From contig OX123182.2 in NCBI GenBank assembly GCA_944739405.2, positions 43,463,598 through 43,527,597 on the forward strand: 64,000 nt of DNA, read 5' to 3'. The notes below the pieces were generated by a model. It did not search any database, was not told the origin of the DNA, and saw nothing but the letters and a program-made list of their open reading frames with translations. Each line of letters starts with the position of its first letter. The first letter of the stretch is position 1. The translations under genes and the position numbers were made by a program. This document shows positions 20,031-30,199 of this stretch, in pieces. Source of the DNA: Euclidia mi. Lineage: Eukaryota > Arthropoda > Insecta > Lepidoptera > Erebidae.

Positions 20031-21540
20031 TTGGCTGTCTGTCCAGGCGTAGGTCCCATTAATACAAATGCTTTTACCCAAAGAACTGGACACGTGGTTC
20101 AATAAGCGTACAAGTAGTGCTGCTCCCGAGAGCTCCAATTTCGGGATGGTCAAAGATGTGCGAAGGGGTGCAACCTTGCTCTTTGCCATGATCAGGGAAA
20201 CCCTCACCTGACCTGAGGCACTAACTGTGCGCAAGTACACCACGGCCGCGTGACCACGCTCCGAGGCATCACAAAACCCGTGAAGGGTGGCCTTGTACTT
20301 CCCAGGAGGAAGGATGGGACGAGGCAAGGAGATCTCGTTGACGTAAGGAAGTGAGGATACAAAAGAGGTCCATTCCTCAACAAGAGTGCCGTGCAGAGGT
20401 TCGTCCCAGGTCAATCCTGCTGTCCAAAGCTTCTGCAAGAAGCATTTTGCCCAAAATATAATTGGACAGATCCAACCGTTCGGATCAAAGGTTCTGGCGA
20501 CAGTAGACAACACGAGACGTTTAGTCCAAGAACAAGGCAGTTTCAAGTCTACGTTATACGTAAAGATGTCTTGGACTGGTCTGTACTGAACGCCGAGAAC
20601 AGCCATCATGGCGGGGTTGTCAACAATCTCAAATAGATGTGGATCTTGCTGATGATCCTCTGGCAAGCCTTCCAAAAGCGCTGGTGAGTTGGAAATCCAT
20701 TTACGCAACTCATAACCAGCGGAGGCCAAAATACCTATCAATTCGTCCCGCAGGAGGATCGCCTCGTCCGCTATGGAGGCGCCCGAGCAAATGTCATCGA
20801 CGTAAATATCGTCTTTCAAGATGGCGGAGGCTCGTGGAAAACGTAAGCCTTCTCGGTATGCGAGCTCCCAAAGAGAACGTATTGCCAAGTAGGGGTTTGA
20901 TCTTAACCCGTACGTATTCGTATTGAGCTCGTAGACGACCATGGGATCGTGAGGAGACTCTCTCCAAAGAATCAGCTGGAAGCGACGGTCATCAGGGTGG
21001 ATAATAGTCTGCCTGAACATCATTTTTATGTCGGCCACAAAGACAACCTGATGTCGTCGAAAGCTGGTGATGACGTCACAAATGTCCTTGACCAACTTGG
21101 GACCAGAATGCAAGCACTGGTTCAAGGATACGCCTGTAGAAGTCTGCGCCGAACCATCAAATACTGTGCGCAGCTTGCCAGTCGATGGCTTCAATACCGC
21201 ATGATGCGGGAGAAAGTAGTGCTCCACCGAACGCCAATCCAAATTTGACACAGACATGTGTCCCAATTGTTCATATTCTCTCATGAACTCAATGTACTTC
21301 TGTCTGAGCTCCGGATCACGACCCATGCGACGCTCCATAGCCAACAATCTCTTTTCGGCTAAAGGTCGTGACTCACCAAGCGGAGGCCGAACAGACAGGA
21401 AGGGTAGCCTCGTAATAATCCGACCAGAACGGAGTCGACCAGTGTTGTTCTGGAAGAACAGCTCGCACTCCTCATGTTCTGGATTCAAACGGGCAGCTTG
21501 AGGAGGCTCTTCTACTTCCCAAAACCTCTGAACTGCATCA
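20031..21540 (-). CDS. BEL-Pao reverse transcriptase and RNase H
   Basis: Starts in frame at FWEVEE/LNPEHEECE near 21530 (no own start codon is needed in a polyprotein). RT motifs: FMREYEQLGHM, LPHHAVLKPSTGKLRTVFDG, GVSLNQCLHSGPKL, FVADIKMMFRQ, and catalytic YVDD in KDDIYVDDICSG (about 20800). The connection has KRLVLSTVARTFDPNGWI. RNase H has FCDASERGHAAVVYLR, LTIPKLELSGA and a terminal TDSQ. All match the BEL-Pao family. About 490 codons are open before the single-nucleotide loss at 20033. Confidence 0.95.
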
Positions 21541-22135
21541 GAGAGAGAGCAGAGCCTACAGCCAACAAATTATCAAGTTCGGGTGGAGGAGGGTCCCTAG
21601 GTACAGGTCCCATCAAAGCAAATCCAAATATGGTCGGGATGGCAGTCAAACCATTTGGCACCAAGACCCGTTTCCCACCAATCAAAATTCCACCTAGGAC
21701 ATCAGAGCCAATCAACAAGTCGATTTGTCCCGGTGTGTCAAATTTGGGGTCTGCCAGTTCCAATCCCGATGTCAAATTCACCACAGCAGCAGGTAGCTGC
21801 TTCTGTGGGTGCATACCCAAAATATTCTTCAGCACAATAGCCGAGGTTCTAATCCTCGGGTGTGAAGATTCAACAGGGCCAAACAAAACCTTAACTTGCC
21901 CTTCAACATTAGAGGCTACGTCACCTATGCCCCGTATACAATTCGAAAAAGAGCCCATATTTAAATTAACCTGCCCTACCAAATAAGTGGAAACAATGCA
22001 ACCTTGTGAACCTGTGTCCAATATAGCACGGGCAACAACAGAGGTCCCCGTGGGTCCCCAGACCCTAACAGCAACCGTTGGTAGGAAAACGGTCTCAATG
22101 GGGGAGGTTGGCGTTATAGGGCAGGGGTCAATGAC
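21512..22135 (-). CDS. BEL-Pao aspartic protease
   Basis: In the same frame as gag, separated by one TAG codon (22136-22138). The active-site motif ILDTGSQGC lies near 22010, with the flap/second motif region LIGSDVLGGIL and NLTSGLELADPKFD. It would process the Gag-Pol polyprotein. The frame runs off shortly after LLAVGSALSL, where a CT dinucleotide run (about 21540-21550) sits at the break; the RT frame is offset from here. Confidence 0.9.
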   Translation of the reverse strand, partial: VIDPCPITPTSPIETVFLPTVAVRVWGPTGTSVVARAILDTGSQGCIVSTYLVGQVNLNMGSFSNCIRGIGDVASNVEGQVKVLFGPVESSHPRIRTSAIVLKNILGMHPQKQLPAAVVNLTSGLELADPKFDTPGQIDLLIGSDVLGGILIGGKRVLVPNGLTAIPTIFGFALMGPVPRDPPPPELDNLLAVGSALSLMQFRGFGK

Positions 22136-23746
22136 CTATTGTTGCCTGGGCGGCGACCGTTGGCCAGGACCAGGCAAGTCAAAACGAGGATGCGGCTTGA
22201 AGTCCTCAAAGGCGCGATGACTCGATCCGCGCGCCATCTGTGGGGGGTCATAATGACGCACCCGCCCAAAACGAGGTGGGCGCGAGTCAAGGTGGGGACG
22301 CTCCGCCAAAGGAGGGGAATACCTGGGGCAGCAGTCATGGTGCTGGTGACGCTGAACAGCACATTCAGGTGCGCGAGAGAGAGGAGGCGTGCGCACGCTA
22401 CGGTTCTCCAAGCGGGGCGAGTGGCGATCAATTGAGCGAGGCGACTCTCGGCTACGCGCCGGTGAGCCTCGGATGCCACCTTCAAAACACCCAACCGTGC
22501 GCGGCGTCGGCTGGTTGGACAAGCGGCCAACCTCTCTGGCATTCATACAGAGAATGTCCAAATGCTGTCCTCCAAAGTGAGGACAGGGGCGAGAGTTTGG
22601 GCAGTCTCGCTGGGACCCCAAACAAGAGAAGCAAAGGCGGCGGGCATTCGCGATGCGCCTACGAGAGGTGACATGAAGGTCCAAAAATGTCCTGCAACTG
22701 GCCGTTCCGTGCCCCGTGACCTTGCAGTAGGAGCACTCCGCTGGGCTCTGCGTGACCGCAAAGCGAGGAGGGCGCCGGTCAACATTGGCTCGGGTGTGAA
22801 CGCGAGCCTGCTCCTTGACCTTGGGCGGCTTCGTCTTAGCCGGCGTGTCACCACCGGAGTTGTCCAAGACCCGGCACTCATCCTCCAGGAACCTCTCCAG
22901 GTCAGCAAAGGGGGGCAGATGGGTCGCGCTATCCCCACCAAAGCGCTGTTCAAAACGCGACCTCAGGTCGGCAGGCAGCTTCTTCAGCACAATGTGCACC
23001 AATAGATAGGACCATTGGTCCACGGGCAGGTCAAGGCACTTAAGTGCGTTGTGCGGGTTCAAAAGTTGGGTGCGCAACCCAGAGACCCGGGTGAGCGTCG
23101 GCAAACCCAAAATCTGCTCGATGTGCGTGTCGGCAAGGCCACGCTTATTATGGTACCTACGGGTGATTAGGTCCCGAGCCGTCTGGTACGCCTCGTCAGA
23201 CACGGGCAGATGCTGGATGAGGCCCTTGGCCTCCCCATCCAGAACCGACATTAAATATGCCAATTTTTGTGCTGGCCGAAGGTCAGCCCTGTCAGTGACC
23301 AGGCTGTCAAACAAATTAATGAAGCCCAGGTAGCTTCCTAGGCAGCCATCAAAATGGGGGAGGTCCAAAGTAGGGAGCCTACTCACCAGCCCCGGTGCTG
23401 ACCTAGGAAGCTCCTGCTTCAGGCCGGGTTGCCCTTCCCTATCGGCAACTAGTTGTCTCGCACTATTGGAGACAGCATCATACAGGTCTAAGACCTGGGC
23501 ATAGTCTTCGCTGACCTTATTTCGCTGGTCAGCGGTGAAATCATTGACTGACACTTCGAGACAGCAAGCGCTGAAAGTACGGAATTGCTGTTCCACACTT
23601 GCCAGGCGATCATCGATCCGCTCGTACCTTTGTAGTAAGGCCTGCTGGCGATCAGGCCGGCTCACTAAGGCACTGGCCGAGGCAAACCAGCGCAAATCTG
23701 ATGCAATAGCACCAGCAGCCGCACGCAAGTCCTTGATAGCTGACAT
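22136..23746 (-). CDS. BEL-Pao Gag (capsid and zinc knuckles)
   Basis: 536 codons from ATG 23746 (the open frame extends two codons further upstream, but the ATG is the credible start). An N-terminal helical part (KDLRAAAGAIASDLRWF) is followed by the Pao gag core: LPTLDLPHFDG, FINLFDSLV, KLAYLMSVLDGEAKGLIQHL, ARDLITRRYHNKRGLADTHI (DUF1759-like). Zinc knuckles follow: CSYCKVTGHGTASC fits CX2CX4HX4C, and a second cysteine-rich motif begins CFSCLGSQRDC. The C-terminus is arginine/proline-rich and ends at TAG 22136-22138, directly in frame with protease. It would form the particle that packages element RNA. Confidence 0.95.
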   Translation of the reverse strand: MSAIKDLRAAAGAIASDLRWFASASALVSRPDRQQALLQRYERIDDRLASVEQQFRTFSACCLEVSVNDFTADQRNKVSEDYAQVLDLYDAVSNSARQLVADREGQPGLKQELPRSAPGLVSRLPTLDLPHFDGCLGSYLGFINLFDSLVTDRADLRPAQKLAYLMSVLDGEAKGLIQHLPVSDEAYQTARDLITRRYHNKRGLADTHIEQILGLPTLTRVSGLRTQLLNPHNALKCLDLPVDQWSYLLVHIVLKKLPADLRSRFEQRFGGDSATHLPPFADLERFLEDECRVLDNSGGDTPAKTKPPKVKEQARVHTRANVDRRPPRFAVTQSPAECSYCKVTGHGTASCRTFLDLHVTSRRRIANARRLCFSCLGSQRDCPNSRPCPHFGGQHLDILCMNAREVGRLSNQPTPRTVGCFEGGIRGSPARSRESPRSIDRHSPRLENRSVRTPPLSRAPECAVQRHQHHDCCPRYSPPLAERPHLDSRPPRFGRVRHYDPPQMARGSSHRAFEDFKPHPRFDLPGPGQRSPPRQQ

Positions 23747-24210
23747 AATCAAAATTCAAAAGAGCCCGGACAAGCGTTAAATAATATTAACAATCAAAAC
23801 TTAATTTTTCTCAATTCTTTGAAACCAACAAAGTATTAGCCTGTTTACTGCAAGTGCAGGCAAGTGACAGGTATCTACTGTCCAACAAAATTTATAGTTT
23901 CAATATATTGAAACAAACACAAAGTTATCAAAAGTTGTAACTTAAAAAAGCGTAAGCGCAAATCTGATGCAATAGCACCAGCAGCCGCACGCAAATCCTT
24001 GATAGCTGACATAATCAAAATTCAAAAGAGCCCGGACAAGCGTTAAATAATATTAACAATCAAAACTTAATTTTTCTCAATTCTTTGAAACCAACAAAGT
24101 ATTAGCCTGTTTACTGCAAGTGCAGGCAAGTGACAGGTATCTACTGTCCAACAAAATTAATAGTTTCAATATATTGAAACAAACACAAAGTTATCAAAAG
24201 TTGTAACTTA
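23690..24210 (-). repeat. 255-bp tandem duplication over the gag start
   Basis: 23690-23944 and 23956-24210 are near identical (a few substitutions), separated by 11 nt. Each carries the gag ATG and its first ~19 codons plus leader sequence. On the minus strand the upstream copy would begin gag and run out of frame shortly after. Confidence 0.9.
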
Positions 24211-24714
24211 TAACAAATTAAAAGTTGAACTTCAAATTAATTAATGAATTATTTGCAACAGACAGACTGGCTGTGTTATTTGAGATATACAATAGTAAGT
24301 AAGCACAGAATATGTGTTACCTAGCAATATTATCTATATTATAACAAAACAAAGTTTATTAATGTGACCCGCACAAGTGGCAAGGTCAAGTTGGTTGTTA
24401 TAATGTTTATGAATATATGCAATAAACTAAATTTACTAAATTTATTGATACATACAGCTGTTATGTATCCAAACAAACTGACTTATTAATGCAACAACAA
24501 ATTTAAGTTAGATTTTTCAACAATACAAATCAACAATTACTGATTGAGGTTATGTGTGACAATGTGTTTCAAATTATCTAGGTCAACTTATACAATTAAA
24601 TATTATGTATTTTAGACAATAACTGACCTGACAAACACTACAATACTGTCTACAAGGTGAGATATATAGCTCATACAACACCAATCTGAGTTCAGATACA
24701 ATTAACGGCTAAGA

Positions 24715-24741
24715 TACAACAGCGCTCTGCACCAAATATTA
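24715..24741 (-). promoter_or_regulatory. Candidate primer binding site
   Basis: Just inside the 5' LTR the minus strand reads ATTTGGTGCAGAGCGCTG. The plus copy at 58330 has ATTTGGTAGCAGAGCG. TGG is as expected for pairing with a tRNA CCA end; the tRNA was not identified. Confidence 0.5.
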
Positions 24742-25390
24742 TGTCTAGAATTTGGCTAGAAGGAGCTGGGATTAATTGCAGCAGATTTGTGGAAGCGTGA
24801 CTCTATTCATCAGCCCTTGTTAGCCACAACAAATCTCAGACACAAATGCACCGTGTTGCACAGTGAATACAAGTATTAAGTAGGTACATGAAAATTTTAC
24901 CTTATATCTCCTGGTGATGTTCTTTAGTGGAGTCCTGGAGGCAAGCTAGATACACACAAGACTAAAATTGGCCAATATTAGCAAGTGAATTATCTTTACT
25001 TTACCAGACTTCAATGCAGCGTCTTCAATGCACGATGCAAGTGGTAGTAGAATTCACAATTTCTCAAAATGCCAGTGTTCCATATATATGATATCACAAT
25101 TGATCAACACTGCGGACTGATCAGTGCCGGACAAATCAAAAGCGGCAGTTTTACGAGAGTTTACTCTATTTAGTTCAATTAAACAATTCACACGAAATGC
25201 AAAAAGGTGTGCTCACAATACTTTTCACAAATGTTCAATATGTCACAAACCTTGCCGGAAGTCTTTTCCGGAAGGGGGAGTTGACAGTTCAGTGTGACCA
25301 TTGTCAGAAATGTTCAATAGACTAAACAAAATGTTACTTAATCGATATAATCGATTTGACTTATAATAAAAACTAATTCTATTTCAAATA
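24742..25390 (-). repeat. BEL-Pao 5' LTR
   Basis: 649 bp, same length as the 3' LTR. Its minus-strand start is TA instead of TG (25389-25390), a point change. Confidence 0.95.
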
Positions 25391-25625
25391 ACGACATAAA
25401 ACACATTTGCATCCATATTTCCTTTTAACATAAGGCACAAAATTATATATTGAACCGTTCCCAAATAAAATTGTGTTCAAAGATCTGAGTGAATATTTTA
25501 TCACACTTTTAAACCAAATATAGGCGCGAATACGTATCTGTTTTACAAAGAACAATATCTGTTTGTTTTTCATTTCAAAGGGTTGAATGTGGGTTACAGT
25601 TAGCGTGATGGACGGGATGTATTAT
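25391..25625 (-). repeat. Inverted duplication, copy 2 right part
   Basis: Reverse complement of about 3932-4170. It ends at GGGATGTATTATG, after which the two copies differ. Confidence 0.9.
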
Positions 25626-25629
25626 GTGT

Positions 25630-27340
25630 ACAGGGTGAGATCGATGAGGATCCGATAGAAGAATGGCGACAGATTAAGAATGTCTATTTAGATTGTTACA
25701 AGGAATTTTTTTACATCTCGTGTATTTTATGTATATTTAGTTCTGCTCAAGCGTTCGTATATCCTATATTCAATTTGCATTTCGATGTTATTGATACGAT
25801 ATGAAAACGTCGTAGATGCTAAGGGTTGATTATATTATGAACCTATAAGTATCATTAATATTATACCTTTCGGACCGCGTAGTAATATTATTACCTCTGT
25901 TTTCTTACTTTTATATGACTCTTTCTTTAAGTAAGGAATTCAATGATATAGTAGCCCCTACCATCGGCTTAAAAATGACCTGAGTGGAGAGCCTTGGAGG
26001 TAAGTTTATATGCAGCAATAGACGTCAATATGCTGATATGATGACTTTTCACAATAACTGATAGAAAGCGGTAAATGGAATCTTACAGTAATATCAATAT
26101 CCAAATTACTGCCCTGAGAAGTGGGGCATTACTTTAATGACCGTACGGTAACGAACTTTTACACCACACAAAATCTTGCAATAAAATAATTATTGATTCA
26201 CATGATTTTTGTTTAAACCATAGCAATAACCATTCGTCCTTCAAGCTATGTAACGTCCAACCTTGACTACGAGCTACCCTCAGTGTAATCAAGCGTCTTT
26301 CACGGTTTTAATAATTCGAACCCCGCAAACGAATCCCGAGGGATAAAAGTCATCAATAGTAAAGCTTTCATATTTAACAGATAAGGCGATACGTCAACTT
26401 CAATTACAATACTAGGTCGTTGTTTGACCCTACGCGAGTTGGACGTTTGAAATTATTTTTTTATCTGTATCGACGCAATTATGAAGTAGGTATTGGTCGG
26501 GCAGAGCTTTGCGATGAGTCTGAAGTTGATGAAATGTGAACTCATAGAGAGTTTATGTTCTCTGCCGTGCCGCGTTTAAGACTTAAATCTTCAGTCACGG
26601 CTATAATAAAGATCTCAAACAATTGTTACTGGGGTAATAAGATGTCATCAATGCAGTATTTCTATGCCTTAGGATACTCAAAAGTCAGTGTGTGGGAAAT
26701 TTATATCCTAAAAAAAGTGGTAATAATCAAAAAAGTACCTGAATAAAATTTTCAGGATCCAGCTAAAGTGGATACAACCAGAATCACGGTTAGATTGTTT
26801 GCTAAATGATGATTATTTTACGGTGTTCACTTTTACGTCTGTTCAAATTTTAGAACTTAATTGTGAAATCATAATTCCTCAGTTATTCACAAAACACTAT
26901 GAAAGCAATCAAAATACTTTTATAAGATTTACAGAGCTTAATCATATTTAAAAATATGTGAATTAAATTGTATCAACGTGTAGTACAAAATTACGAACGC
27001 AGAAGGCCCCAAGCATTGTTGATATAAGTAAACCGCACTTCATCCAATGTCTCGACTTGTAAAAACAAATAACCCAATAATTGTCTTAAATTGACCAACA
27101 AACAGGACTGTTCCAAATAGTTGGTGTTCCGCACTCAGTTCAATATTTATATGAATGAAGGTGTGCAGATACATAGGTATTTAATCCCAGTTTTTAACAC
27201 GCTTTTATTAGGTCGTCGTGTATGTAACTGACTATGTAATGGAATCTAAGCTAACTAATTTAACCATCTTCCAAGGGTCGTAGCGTAATGAAAATTGGCA
27301 GTTGTATGTAGTTCTGATGACAATACAATAATATGGTACT
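25630..27340. other. No gene seen
   Basis: 1.7 kb of AT-rich DNA. A 63-codon frame at 26555-26746 has no domain. Confidence 0.45.
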
Positions 27341-27350
27341 GTCAAACTGA

Positions 27351-27583
27351 TCTGATGATGGAGCTGGCAGACATGAACTGGATCTTTATGGTGGAAAATC
27401 GTATCATAGCTGTTTTGGATTTCTTAGAAAAGTCTTGTAATGAACTTTGGCCACGATTAGGTTTCAAGGTCTGATGATGAAGCCGGAAGATAGGCACTCC
27501 ATGATGGAATATCGTATCATAGTCATGTTTGCACTTGTGAGAAAGGCCATGAAATGGACTTTGACCACAATCAGGTTTCACGG
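27351..27583. repeat. Two-copy ~119-bp tandem repeat
   Basis: Copies start at 27351 and 27470 with TCTGATGATG, share ATCGTATCATAG and end GGTTTCA(A/C)GG. They are diverged (roughly 70% identical). Confidence 0.75.
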
Positions 27584-27854
27584 TTATAACAAACCAATTA
27601 TATATTGTAGACCCGCATTGGTGTATTTAGGGTTTATTTACTTTTGCGGCTGGACAGGCGTATGTGGCTCTGAGTAGAGTAAAATGACTTAGTGTTCTCC
27701 TGATTGAAGAGCTAGATTGTTATAAGCTGACAGATAAAACACCATGTAATACAGACGCAAAGGCGAAAATGGAGAGGATGCGGGCTCATTCGCCTACTTA
27801 AAATAAATGTATAAATGTTAAAAATATTTCATTATCAAAGACCAAAAAGTATAA

Positions 27855-28926
27855 AATAAATTAATAGTTTAAAAAACACTAGAAAACACGCTTTTATAAA
27901 TGCACATAAAAACAAAAAATAAATTATGGATCGTTCAAGTTGTCTCTATTTCTGGGCTGAAGTGTAAACTATGTGCTTTTAATTAATAATAGTTGATTGT
28001 AAAAGCGTGGGGTGCTGTTAACAAATACTAATACTACCTTCCTGGCGTAAGCTGCACGAGGTCGCACAAGATCATAGCATTTATGCCGCTAAAGGGTTAC
28101 CAAAGGGAACCAAAGATATCTCGTCCACGAACAGGAAGTCTACATTTTGCCACTGTTGACGCATTACCCTTATATACTTAATTTCCTGAAAGAACAGGCG
28201 TGAAAAATATCGGTGAATGTCGTCTTCCACGCTGATGGCGCACGTTTTGTCTGAGTTCGACAAACTGGTACTTTGAACAGACTGTTTAATGTAGAGCCAC
28301 TTACTACTCGTGCTGCAACTCCAGTTAGAGCGAGCAGTATGACATTGAGGTTGGTGTGTCGTAAAAAACGACCTGCGCTCCTGCTGTATGACAGACCATG
28401 GTGACCAAGGCTATCGATAGCCTCTCCACAGTGACAGCGATGCAGAGAGACACATGACGCACCTAAACGGAAGCAAGTACCGAAGCGAAAGGTCGTATCG
28501 TCGAACAGGGTACCTATATTAGACGATGGCAGTGGCTGAAGTCAGAAGCCCGATTCCCACTCCCCCACAGCAAGAACGTTTCGCAGTGTTGGCCGATGTA
28601 TTAAGGAGTTTTTCTCGTACCACACTGCAAAGTGGACCATCCCGTTGCCTCTGGGCGGATAAGTTTCGGGGTAACTCAGTGCCTGGACAAGCCTTCCTCC
28701 ATCATAACATCTGTTCACTTGATTTTTGAACAAGTTAAACAAGAACGTATTTCTTGTTCCAGCGCCCCACGCTTTTACAATCAAATATTATAATAAAAAG
28801 CACATAGTTTACACTTCAGCCCAGAAATAGAGACAACTTGAACGATCCATAATTTAATTTTTGTTTTTATGTGCATTTATAAAAGCGTGTTTTTCTAGTG
28901 TTTTTTAAACTATTAATTTATTAATG
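27855..28926. mobile_element. DNA-transposon-like element with ~165-bp inverted repeats
   Basis: 27855-28018 and 28757-28926 are inverted repeats, about 95% identical by eye (GTTTAAAAAACACTAGAAAA outermost, AAAGCGTGGGG innermost). Flanks are both ATTAATA-like, so the target duplication cannot be read. The interior is about 740 bp and less AT-rich than its flanks. No transposase was recognised. Confidence 0.8.
28081..28263 (-). pseudogene. Possible helicase fragment inside the inverted-repeat element
   Basis: A short frame contains RQQWQNVDFLFVDEISLVPF. The DEISLV piece resembles the Walker B region of Pif1-like helicases, but no Walker A or later motifs are visible and the frame is only about 60 codons. 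Treat as a weak lead. Confidence 0.2.
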
Positions 28927-28929
28927 ATC

Positions 28930-29465
28930 TGCTCATAAAATACCCTTACAATCTCTTACTTATATATAGGGGTAGATCTTTTGGTAAGTGGCTGTTTGCT
29001 TGGTTTAAAAATTAATTTGTGTAGGAAAATACTGCATAAATAATATTACCGTAGAGGAATGTAATTTACAGTTATAAATTTTGAATAAAATCCTTTATTT
29101 TATACTATAATTATAACAGCTGTGAAGCTGTTTTCATAATATTTTAAGAAATAATGTTTAGTTATCATACAAAATAATTTAGCGGGTCTTAATCGCGTTA
29201 ACTTAACTTATTTACGGTATAAATACCTATTTTTTTCCGTTTTTGTTTAGTTATTTACATAAAATGAGAGGGTTAGCCATATCATATTATAAACTGTAAT
29301 TTTTTACAATTTTGATGATACAATTCGATGCTTCAGCGAAATTATGTTAATTTAAGTTTTAGTAGTAGCGACAAAATACAGGGATATTAACTCTTAAATA
29401 ACTTTTATAACGTTAAAAGTCAATAAGCTTATTGAAGACAAACTAAAACTATAAAAAAAAGTTAT
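28930..29465. other. No gene seen
   Basis: AT-rich DNA without recognised elements. Confidence 0.45.
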
Positions 29466-29468
29466 ACA

Positions 29469-29657
29469 AAAAGTGATACTGAGTTTTTCCGAATACTCAG
29501 TAGCAGCTCGGAGTCTGGTGATTAGCCCGGTAACGGCAATAGGCTCGCTCCCTATTACGTGGGACCTGAAAATTCATGGCGAAATGTGGGTGTAATATTT
29601 ACACCTCTGCCTACCCCTTCGGGGATACAGGCGTGAGACTATACATACATACATACA
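29469..29657 (+). mobile_element. SINE family A, head missing, (CATA)n tail
   Basis: Body from GAGTTTTTCCGAATACTCAG to GGGGATACAGGCGTGAGACT, followed by CATACATACATACATT. Confidence 0.85.
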
Positions 29658-29659
29658 TT

Positions 29660-30058
29660 CTAAAACTAAATCATGAACGATCTGAACTTCAAAAGACAGG
29701 TAATTCAAATCTATCAAATTAATAAGTTATTTTGCTACGGTTTCATTTAATATTTTATTATATATTCATTGTTTAAATTTTGCAGATAATTAAGAATAAG
29801 GCACACACAAACCCAATACATAGAAATTGCTTTGAGATTTGTAAAATTATTAGACATCTTGTATTACATATAATTATTATACTATTCAGGATGCAGCATT
29901 TTGAGCTTGCGTCAGTTTTTAGACACGCATTCAGCAAAGATAAGATCCAGGCTATCGAAGAAAATAATACGAAATTGTGACAATACAAGATAACAACAGA
30001 ATTTTGCAGAATGTTTGTACAAGTCTGTTAATTTTCGAAAGTCTTACCAGTCATACTA
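29660..30058. other. No gene seen
   Basis: AT-rich; the 66-codon frame at 29780-29980 overlaps an antisense frame and has no domain. Confidence 0.4.
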
Positions 30059-30061
30059 TGG

Positions 30062-30190
30062 AATTCAATATTCGATCTATCCTTTTTTGAAATTTTAGAT
30101 TCGTTTTTGACATAAGCTCCATACAAAATATGTCAAACACGAATCTCGAATTTCAGAATCCATGGATGGATCGAATATTGAAACCGGCCG
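30062..30190. mobile_element. Small foldback/MITE
   Basis: CAATATTCGATCTATCC...AGATTCG..TTTGACATA on the left is mirrored by TATGTCAAACACGAATCT...GGATCGAATATTG on the right, giving about 50-bp imperfect arms around a short centre. No TSD was read. Confidence 0.65.
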
Positions 30191-30199
30191 TTAGACAAT

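Larger units (their letters stand above)
17588..25395 (-). mobile_element. BEL-Pao LTR retrotransposon, nearly full length
   Basis: Minus-strand element with two 649-bp LTRs (24742-25390 is 5', 17593-18241 is 3'), flanked by a 5-bp duplication: ACGAC at 25391-25395 and ACAAC at 17588-17592 (one change). The empty site survives in duplication copy 1, where ACGAC occurs once near 4171. Internal order is leader, gag, protease, RT, RNase H, integrase, polypurine tract, as in BEL-Pao. About 11 mismatches separate the LTRs by eye, so insertion is fairly recent. One in-frame stop and several frame breaks make it probably non-autonomous now. Confidence 0.95.

Noticed and set aside
22139..23333. Plus-strand frames of 90-150 codons
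   Set aside because: Antisense shadows of the gag coding sequence.
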